In this document: positions 58,149-64,000 of the stretch, in pieces
How the letters are laid out: each line of letters opens with the position of its first letter
How positions within the stretch are numbered: the stretch's first letter is position 1
Assembly (NCBI RefSeq): GCF_017963645.1
Contig: NZ_JAGMWN010000001.1
Location: 682,001 to 746,000 of the forward strand
Direction: 5' to 3'
Origin: Marivibrio halodurans
GTDB taxonomy: Bacteria > Pseudomonadota > Alphaproteobacteria > UBA8366 > Aestuariispiraceae
DNA: 64,000 nucleotides
The notes under the pieces: model-generated
What the model was told of the DNA's origin: nothing
The model's database searches: none
What the model saw: only the letters and a program-made list of their open reading frames with translations
Made by a program: the position numbers and the translations under genes

Positions 58149-58643
58149 TCAGGAGCCGCTATTATCGTCGGTACGGGAATCCAACTCCCGTTCGGCCTCG
58201 TCATAGGCCTCGGCGAAGGCGTTCGCGGCATCGTGGAACCCTTCCTTGGTGTCGTCCCAGGCCGAGGCCGACGCATCGCCCAGCGCATCCGCCTGCTTCG
58301 CGGCGATACGCTGCATGTCGCGAAGCTTGGCCATGGTGTCTTCCCAGCTTTCGTCAGCGGCATCGCCCGCATCCTCGGCGAATTCATCGCTGCGCGCTTC
58401 CAGATCGGCCAGCGCCGCATCCATCTCGTCCACGAGCTCCCGGCCCTCGCGCATCGCGGCATCGCTTTTCTCCGCGCTGAACGCCTTGATCTCTTCCCAG
58501 GAGTAGTGGACCTGATCGCTGAACTTCTCGTCGCCGCCCGCGCCGTCGTCCGTGGCGAACGCGGGAGACAGGGCGCCGCCCATGCCGACCGCGAGGGTCA
58601 TGGTGCCGGCGGCGAGGATCGTCTTGATTGGCTTCATTGTCAT
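58149..58643 (-). CDS. Exported acidic helical protein
   Basis: 164 residues with a Sec signal (KTILAAGTMTLAVGMGGALS, cleaved near AFA-TDD). The mature part is highly acidic, helical and repeats a DE-A-D pattern in heptads (AALADLEARSDEFAEDAGDA). No domain recognised. The ribosome site AAGGAAAG supports ATG 58643, with ATG 58637 close behind. It may be a periplasmic stress or envelope protein; this is a guess from composition. Confidence 0.7.
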   Translation of the reverse strand: MTMKPIKTILAAGTMTLAVGMGGALSPAFATDDGAGGDEKFSDQVHYSWEEIKAFSAEKSDAAMREGRELVDEMDAALADLEARSDEFAEDAGDAADESWEDTMAKLRDMQRIAAKQADALGDASASAWDDTKEGFHDAANAFAEAYDEAERELDSRTDDNSGS

Positions 58644-59029
58644 CGGCTCTTTCCTTCTATCGTTGATCTCGACGGTGGCCCCTCAAGTTCACCGATCAGG
58701 TTGGGTCGGTGCGCGAGATGGTCAAGAGCTTCTGGTCCCGAAACACTTTTTTGACACAATATCGTACGTGTCCGGTCCGGGCGTGCCACGCCGTCCGGTC
58801 AAGACGAACATCCATGGAAGGGTCTATCCACACCGTGGGACGTACACACCCGGACGAACGCGTACGGAAGTTGCGGAGCGGATATGAAGGATAGGAACCG
58901 GCGGGACCAAACGGCCCGGCCGCCCCTCTCACCCGACGATCCGCGGCCACGGAAGAAGCCGCCCGGAAGCGGCCGGGCAACTCTGGCGGATCGTCGGGAT
59001 AGAGAGAATATGTAGCGGCCGGCCCGTGA
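58644..59029. other. Intergenic region with a large stem-loop
   Basis: 386 bp without a gene. CCCGACGATCCGC (58932-58944) and its exact complement GCGGATCGTCGGG (58986-58998) form a 13-bp stem with a GC-rich inner hairpin, 31 bp after the XRE stop codon on the minus strand. There is no T-tract, so it is not a standard terminator but may protect the XRE mRNA end. The rest should hold the promoter of the acidic helical protein gene. Confidence 0.6.
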
Positions 59030-59392
59030 TCAGGCTGCCGCCCGGGCCAGCGAGTGCAGCACCGTGCGCAGGGTGTCGCGGGTCTTGCTGTCCGTGATCC
59101 GCGCCCAATCGCGCGCGATCTTGGAGGCCTCCTTGTCGAGGGCCTCATGGTTGTCGCCCGTCGCGCCATCGACACCGTCGATGCCGTCGAAAAGCGCCTC
59201 GACGGGAACGCCGAGGGTCTTGGAGATCAGCACCAGCTTGGACGCGCCCATGCGGTTCGAGCCCTTCTCGTACTTCTGTACCTGTTGGAACGACACGCCG
59301 AGCGCCCGGCCGAGTTCGACCTGAGACACGCCGGCGCGAATACGCAACTCCCGAACACGCGCGCCAACGGCTGTGTCGACGGGGTGAGCCAT
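59030..59392 (-). CDS. XRE family helix-turn-helix regulator
   Basis: 120 residues from ATG 59392, with AAGGAGG 8 nt upstream, which decides the start. HTH_3 domain at residues 8-65: RVRELRIRAGVSQVELGRAL, GVSFQQVQKYEKGSNRMGAS, KLVLISKTLGVPVEALF. This type is common in alphaproteobacteria, alone or near stress genes. The C-terminal 50 residues are helical. The target is unknown. Confidence 0.9.
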   Translation of the reverse strand: MAHPVDTAVGARVRELRIRAGVSQVELGRALGVSFQQVQKYEKGSNRMGASKLVLISKTLGVPVEALFDGIDGVDGATGDNHEALDKEASKIARDWARITDSKTRDTLRTVLHSLARAAA

Positions 59393-59638
59393 CTTGATAT
59401 CCTCCTTGTTAATATGAATCCGGCGGCGGCTTCTCCGCATTGCCGAATTCCATGCCATCCACCTACCCAATGGCGCCATTCCCCACCCGCCGTCCCGGCG
59501 GCATGCAACGGAAAATGGCACCGACGCACCCTTGCCCCACCTCCCAGACTAGGACTTAGGTACGAATTTTTTCTTAATACACGATCTGATTGCGTCCGGG
59601 AAAGCCATACCGGTCACGGGGTTCCCGAACCATCATCC

Positions 59639-60277
59639 TTATTTCTCCCGATCGCCGATCGGCCAATCCGGCCGAACCATCGAGAAGACGTCACCCACCC
59701 GGCCGTAATCGCGGTAGCCCAGGCGGGAGATCGGCGCCAGTTTCGCGATATCGACGATACCGTCCGCGATCACATCGTCCGCGATATGGATCGCGACGAC
59801 ATGGCCGACGACCAACCGATTGGGCGACGCCTCGTCGGTCGAGAGAAGATCGACGACCTTGACCAGCTTGCACTCGAAGGTCACCGGGCTCTCGCCGACG
59901 CGCGGGCAGGAAATAACCTCGCACGGTGCCTTGGTCAGACCCGCGACCTCGTACTCGTCCACCCCGTGGGGCGCCGCGACGGCGGTCATGTTCATCGCCT
60001 CGCGCAAATCCCAGGTGACGATATTCACCGCGAACTCTCCGGTTTCCCGGATATTGCCGATCGAGTCCTTGAGCCCCGCCTGCTTGTCGGGCGCGCCGGT
60101 CGAGGCATACACGACCTGGGGCGGGTGATAGGCAACGCCGTTGAAGAAGCTGTAGGGCGCGAGATTGACCCGCCCTTCCCTATCCTGGCTGGTGATCCAA
60201 CCGATCGGTCGCGGCACCACGATCGCATTGAAAGGATTATGCTTCAGGCCGTGATCATCTTCCGTCCGATAGAACAT
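59639..60277 (-). CDS. Flavin reductase family protein (flavoprotein oxygenase)
   Basis: 212 residues. FMN-binding split-barrel of the flavin reductase-like group: NAIVVPRPIGWITSQDREGR near residue 17, NLAPYSFFNGVAYHPPQVVY near 38 and TGEFAVNIVTWDLREAMNMT near 79. Members reduce FMN or act as flavin oxygenases. The start codon is only a few nt from the earliest possible start of the divergent 2-oxoglutarate oxygenase gene. Confidence 0.9.
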   Translation of the reverse strand: MFYRTEDDHGLKHNPFNAIVVPRPIGWITSQDREGRVNLAPYSFFNGVAYHPPQVVYASTGAPDKQAGLKDSIGNIRETGEFAVNIVTWDLREAMNMTAVAAPHGVDEYEVAGLTKAPCEVISCPRVGESPVTFECKLVKVVDLLSTDEASPNRLVVGHVVAIHIADDVIADGIVDIAKLAPISRLGYRDYGRVGDVFSMVRPDWPIGDREK

Positions 60278-60353
60278 CTTTTTGTCTCAATTCCCGTTCA
60301 TAGGGTCTTTTGGTGCATATCAGGCGCCCTGCCCGGCGAAAGGTTTATACGAC

Positions 60354-61202
60354 GTGCCCGATCCTGTCGACTTAGCACACGGCATGCCACCGGAACGGCT
60401 GCAGGCACGGATATTCGCGGGCGATATCCTGGTTTTCCGGGGGTTGGCGCCGGTCCGCGCGCTTGTGTCGCAGGCGGATCGAATGATCCGGGCGCATTTC
60501 GCGAATCCCGAGCAAGCCACGAGGCACATGGACCCGGCCTCCTTCCTTCAGGCCGCCGGTGCCTTGCGCCGGGCCTATGGCCGGTCGGCGGAAGTATCGT
60601 GCCTATGGCGCGAGGCATTGGCGGCATGCGGACTGGTGATGGACCGGACCTATTGGGATCGCCGCCGTCTGCGCGTCAATCCATCCGGCGCGCGCCATCA
60701 CGGCCCCCAGGTGGCGAACCTGCCGGCGCATCGCGACAGTTGGGGGGCCAACCTGCCCCAACAGATCAATTGGTGGGCGCCGGTCTATCCCGTGACGGCG
60801 GGACGCAGCCTGTTGATCCACCTTGATGCCTGGGCGCGTCCGGTCGAGAACGACAGCGCCACCTGGGATATCGAGGAGTTCCGCCGCCGCCGCGCCGCGG
60901 GGCACGGGGCCGGCTATCCCCCGCTTCCGACCGCGACGCGCCCGGCGGATTGGGGCGAAGCCACGCCGATCCTGCCACGTCCGGGCGATTTGATCGCGTT
61001 CTCCGCCGCCCATCTACATGCGAGCGCCGTGAACCGGACGGGACGGACCCGCTTCAATATCGAGGGACGGACCCTCGATCTCGCTGAATGGCGCGCCGGC
61101 CGCGGCGCCCCAACCCCGGACGGGGCCGCCCCGCATGTCGCGTTGCGCTGGTTCAGTCATTGCGAAACGGGAACGCCGCTCGAGACCGCCCAAGAACAAT
61201 AA
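60354..61202 (+). CDS. Fe(II)/2-oxoglutarate oxygenase (phytanoyl-CoA dioxygenase-like)
   Basis: 282 residues from GTG 60354 (AAAGG 10 nt upstream). The frame extends to a TTG at 60282, 4 nt from the divergent gene's start, which would leave no promoter room; ATG 60384 is also possible. The iron facial triad is seen as LPAHRDSWGANLP (His-x-Asp) and AAHLHASAVNRTGRTRFNIE (distal His and the Arg that binds 2-oxoglutarate). The substrate is unknown. The protein is hydrophilic and cytoplasmic. Confidence 0.72.
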   Translation: MPDPVDLAHGMPPERLQARIFAGDILVFRGLAPVRALVSQADRMIRAHFANPEQATRHMDPASFLQAAGALRRAYGRSAEVSCLWREALAACGLVMDRTYWDRRRLRVNPSGARHHGPQVANLPAHRDSWGANLPQQINWWAPVYPVTAGRSLLIHLDAWARPVENDSATWDIEEFRRRRAAGHGAGYPPLPTATRPADWGEATPILPRPGDLIAFSAAHLHASAVNRTGRTRFNIEGRTLDLAEWRAGRGAPTPDGAAPHVALRWFSHCETGTPLETAQEQ

Positions 61203-61416
61203 ACCCAAATGCAAGAGAACCCGAGAACAGCACCCTTTGAAGACATGACAAAAGCAAGGCCACGCCACGCGAACACGAAACCGTGATCGGAACGCGAGCA
61301 TCATTTCTATGCGATATAGAATAAGGGTAGATTTCGGTCGGTGGGGAAACACAGTCGCGGGGCGCGTCCCATGCGCCGGTGCGATCGCGCATGCAGTAGA
61401 ATGGGTACGGTAGGAC

Positions 61417-61926
61417 ATGCCGATCTGGTCAACCGCCGATAAAGTAACCTCGGAAAAGGTACTGGCGCTCGATGCCTATTGGCGCGCGCGTCTGGGCAAT
61501 GGCCCCATACCGTGCCGGAAGCTTTTCGACCCCTCGGACCTGCGGGATCTTCTACCGAATATCCTGATCGTCGAGTTCGCCGACGATCCATGGAAAATCC
61601 GCTATCGGTTGATCGGAACGAAAGTCGTGGAGATGTCCCGACTGGATTTCACCGGACGGCGACTCGACGAATGCGCGTTTCAGACGACCGACGAGGATAT
61701 CTGGTACCAAGCCTACAAGATGGTCGGTGAACGGTCGGCCCCCGTCTATGGTCGCGCCACGATTCCCATCGAGGGGGCGGATAACCAGCACGTCACCGAG
61801 GAATTCGGGATTTTCCCCCTAACGCATGACGGCACGGCGATTCATCAATGCATCGCGATCGAGGACTATACCCCGATCGACCGCCTTATTCCGCCGGACC
61901 GTATTCGACCGATGCGGATGCGCTGA
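61417..61926 (+). CDS. PAS_5 family single-domain protein
   Basis: 169 residues. Same family as the two genes at 20-21 kb: LDAYWRARLGNGPIPCRKLF, DLRDLLPNILIVEFADDPWK, IRYRLIGTKVVEMSRLDFTG and a C-terminal VTEEFGIFPLTHDG. It is a compact single PAS domain without an output module. The region upstream contains a TATAGAAT box near 61315 but no CtrA box. A neighbour of the fatty acid hydroxylase gene, convergent with it (6 nt apart). Confidence 0.85.
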   Translation: MPIWSTADKVTSEKVLALDAYWRARLGNGPIPCRKLFDPSDLRDLLPNILIVEFADDPWKIRYRLIGTKVVEMSRLDFTGRRLDECAFQTTDEDIWYQAYKMVGERSAPVYGRATIPIEGADNQHVTEEFGIFPLTHDGTAIHQCIAIEDYTPIDRLIPPDRIRPMRMR

Positions 61927-61932
61927 CGCGCG

Positions 61933-62859
61933 TCAGGCACCGATCCGTCCGGCCGGGCCGCCGGACGCCCCCTTGCCCCGCCCGCCGTCACGCTCTCCGA
62001 ACAGCCCCCGGAACGGATGGGTCATTTGTCCCAGGAAGGAAGCCGGCATCGGTTCGTCGATCCCGATCCTGACCGATGGACGATAGCGCGCGTAATGGTG
62101 GGTGCCGAACAACAGGTCGAAAATCATCAAATTCTCCCCGTAGTTCCTGTTCCCCTCCTTCAGATCGCGCGAGTGGTGGAAGCGGTGCAGTACCGGCGTG
62201 TTGACGATGTAATTCAGAAAGCCGAAGCGCATCTCGACATTGCAATGGGTCAACATGCCGATGAAGGCGGTCGTGGCGCTGACCCATTTGAATATCTCGA
62301 TCGGCGCACCGGCAAGGAACAGGATCGGCTGACTCAGCAGGATGCTGGTGACGGTATCGACCAAATGGAACCGCCCGGTATTGATGAAGGTCAGACGCGG
62401 CGCGCTATGATGAACCGCATGGAAGCGCCAAAGGAACCGCCATTCATGCGCGAGGCGATGCGCCGCGTAGAGACCGGCCTCCACGAGTACCAGGGCCAGC
62501 AGGACTTGCGCCGGCAGCCACCATTCCCCGGGCCAGACACCGTGAAGTTCCGTGCCACGCGCCACCTCCGCCACGCCGAAGACGGCGCCCACCGCGACCA
62601 GCACCTGAACCGCGCTCTTGTTAAGCACCGTATGGGCGAGATCGACCCCGATCTGGCCGTCGTTCTCCAGCCAGGCGCGCTCATAGGGCCAGCGCCGCTC
62701 GGCCAGGAAGAGGCATGCCGCGAGACCGAGATAGGCCAGATTGAACGCCAGGAAGGAATACCCATGGGCGATCCCGGTCCAAGTTATCGTCAAGGCCGCG
62801 CAAAGCAGAAGGGGCCAAAGCAGATAAAGCCGGGCAAAACGAACGAGAGAGCGAATCAT
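61933..62859 (-). CDS. Sterol desaturase / fatty acid hydroxylase family protein
   Basis: 308 residues from ATG 62859; an in-frame GTG at 62898 is less likely. Several membrane helices (LYLLWPLLLCAALTITWTGI, then YSFLAFNLAYLGLAACLFLA) and the di-iron histidine clusters HRLAHE, FHAVHHSAP, LHRFHHSRDLKEGN and FGTHHYARYRP. These integral membrane enzymes hydroxylate or desaturate lipids. The substrate may be a fatty acid or a hopanoid-like lipid; the nearby HpnN-like gene hints at the latter but does not prove it. Confidence 0.88.
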   Translation of the reverse strand: MIRSLVRFARLYLLWPLLLCAALTITWTGIAHGYSFLAFNLAYLGLAACLFLAERRWPYERAWLENDGQIGVDLAHTVLNKSAVQVLVAVGAVFGVAEVARGTELHGVWPGEWWLPAQVLLALVLVEAGLYAAHRLAHEWRFLWRFHAVHHSAPRLTFINTGRFHLVDTVTSILLSQPILFLAGAPIEIFKWVSATTAFIGMLTHCNVEMRFGFLNYIVNTPVLHRFHHSRDLKEGNRNYGENLMIFDLLFGTHHYARYRPSVRIGIDEPMPASFLGQMTHPFRGLFGERDGGRGKGASGGPAGRIGA

Positions 62860-63070
62860 CGGGGTGTTCCGTGAAAACGGCGAGGAACGGAAACCCACGC
62901 AGGAACCCGATGCGCGACGCCGAGGAGCTTCTTCATGACGATCGGGAGGTGGCGCCCGTAAAGAACCAGAGCCGCGAGATGAAAACGAATATGTGCCAAA
63001 CCTCCGATGGCCCCGATTAATTGTTACGGTTTCGCGACAAAATCAAGCCCCAACGCGGGAATCGGGCCGA

Positions 63071-64000
63071 TTACCGTGACGCATCCCCAGCCCGCAGAAG
63101 TAGGGCCGGTAGAAGCACGCATGTCGCGCCCAGGACCGTCACGACCCCGATCGTCAGGAACTCCCCCATGCCGGCTATACCGCGATTATCCGAAAGGATG
63201 AGGGTGGCGAAGGACGCGATGGTCGTCGCACCGCTCATCAGCACGGCGCGCGGCGTCGAGGATCGCATCAGCAGGCCGAGCGAGGTCTCGTCGCGCAGCC
63301 GCATCACGAAATGCACGCCGTTATCGACTCCCAGCCCCAGGATCAGGGGGACGACGATCACGTTCGTGCTGTTGAAAGGGCGATCGAACAAGACGCTATA
63401 GCCCCCAAGGACCACGACCGAGAGCCCCAGCGGCGCCATCACGCACAAAGCCGCGCGTCCACTGGCGAGGACCCACCAAATCAGGAGAAAAACAGTGGCC
63501 GCGGCACCAAGGATCGCCTGTAGGAAAGCCCGGGTCACGATGTCGCCCACGCCCGCCTCCAGGACCGGACGTCCGATCGCATCCGGATAGAGGGCGGTGA
63601 CGGCCTCCGTGAACCGTCGTAAAGCGCGGAAGTCCGTCAGATCCTCGGCCGGCAGCGCCACCGCGCGGCCATGGCCGGCCTCGCCGATGTAACGCGCCTT
63701 CATTGCTTCCGGCACGTCGTCCAACGTCACCGCCCTGGCCTCCAACACCGCCTTGAGACGTGTCATCAGGTCGGGCAAATGGCGAGTCAGCCTGCCCTCG
63801 TATTCGGCCAGGGCGGCCGCCGGCGACGACGCGTCGGTCAGCCCGTCCAGGGCGCTCATCAGCCGCGCGGGGGCCGCCCCGCCGACGCTTGCCGCCACGT
63901 CGCGCAGGGCGGCGACGGCCTCGGCCCGCCCCGCGTCCGAAAGGGCTTCCATGGTCCGCCTCGGATTAAGCGCCGGCCAAAGACTCGCCGCCATGTCGGC
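63071..64000 (-). CDS. RND superfamily lipid transporter, HpnN-like (3' part)
   Basis: The gene continues beyond the window; about 309 C-terminal residues are seen. Membrane helices (AFLQAILGAAATVFLLIWWV, ALCVMAPLGLSVVVLGGYSV) and VIVVPLILGLGVDNGVHFVM then MSGATTIASFATLILSDNRG match the MMPL/HpnN group of hopanoid transporters, which move hopanoids to the outer membrane. The start and the first half are missing, so the assignment is by the C-terminal domain only. Confidence 0.8.
   Translation of the reverse strand, partial: ADMAASLWPALNPRRTMEALSDAGRAEAVAALRDVAASVGGAAPARLMSALDGLTDASSPAAALAEYEGRLTRHLPDLMTRLKAVLEARAVTLDDVPEAMKARYIGEAGHGRAVALPAEDLTDFRALRRFTEAVTALYPDAIGRPVLEAGVGDIVTRAFLQAILGAAATVFLLIWWVLASGRAALCVMAPLGLSVVVLGGYSVLFDRPFNSTNVIVVPLILGLGVDNGVHFVMRLRDETSLGLLMRSSTPRAVLMSGATTIASFATLILSDNRGIAGMGEFLTIGVVTVLGATCVLLPALLLRAGDASR

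Noticed and set aside
58825-58845. DnaA-box-like CTATCCACA
   Set aside because: A single copy with one mismatch and no AT-rich unwinding region or cluster; not an origin.
61288-61320. GGAAC followed by an AT-rich box, considered as an EcfG-type promoter
   Set aside because: The second half lacks the CGTT-type element at 16-17 nt spacing.

Overview
The window is a 64-kb piece of a GC-rich chromosome from an alphaproteobacterium, most likely of the Rhodospirillales type. This rests on gene content: GatCAB amidotransferase with RuvX, three single-domain PAS_5 proteins, a HpnN-like RND protein, BenE, an alpha/beta hydrolase-OsmC fusion, a perfect CtrA box with clustered GANTC sites, and a sigma-54 flagellar promoter. 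The genus cannot be fixed from the sequence. Genes are dense, short operons on both strands, and nothing looks like a prophage or a complete insertion sequence.

Layout. 1-2.2 kb: a partial peptidoglycan-binding protein, a ComEC-like metallo-beta-lactamase-fold protein and a tiny two-repeat protein, possibly the end of a secreted-effector cargo locus. 2.2-14.9 kb: housekeeping and metabolism (gatCAB, cupin, ruvX, hemB, ornithine cyclodeaminase-like, NUDIX, cysteine synthase, hydrolase-OsmC fusion, extradiol dioxygenase-like, recO, an unrecognised 427-aa protein). 15.2-24.5 kb: BenE, BisC-type molybdoenzyme, LpxR-type lipid A deacylase, two convergent PAS_5 genes (one behind a cell-cycle-type promoter), a DUF3616 protein and a PhoD-like phosphatase. 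24.5-29.7 kb: TetR repressor divergent from an RND efflux adaptor and pump, with a palindromic operator and a strong terminator. 29.8-33.8 kb: an uncharacterised three-gene envelope cluster with MORN-like repeats. 34.1-44.1 kb: chemoreceptor, then a six-gene branched-chain-type ABC importer/acyl-CoA synthetase operon with a GntR/FCD regulator. 44.5-49.2 kb: tRNA-Glu(TTC), an isolated flagellar hook gene with a sigma-54 promoter, a receiver-HPt-like protein, an MliC-like lysozyme inhibitor, rimO. 49.2-51.5 kb: an unusually rich non-coding stretch around a LysR gene. 51.5-64 kb: ilvA, a cyclic-nucleotide-gated K+ channel, DUF1330, alaS, glyoxalase-II-like hydrolase, a periplasmic helical protein, an XRE regulator, flavin reductase, a 2-oxoglutarate oxygenase, a third PAS_5 protein, a fatty acid hydroxylase and the end of a HpnN-like gene.

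The most notable part is the 2.3 kb between rimO and ilvA. It carries (i) a foldback element with about 31-bp imperfect terminal inverted repeats that begins inside the rimO 3' end; (ii) an FNR/FixK-type box placed -41.5 from a predicted start, followed by about 116 nt with stem-loops and an intrinsic terminator and no convincing ORF, which resembles an oxygen-regulated small RNA; and (iii) a 155-nt structured element with a compact three-way junction, two competing copies of one pairing strand and an eight-T terminator. The MORN-like lipoprotein cluster and the CtrA/GANTC promoter of a PAS_5 gene are the next best leads. All functional calls are from motif recognition by eye; no database search was run.
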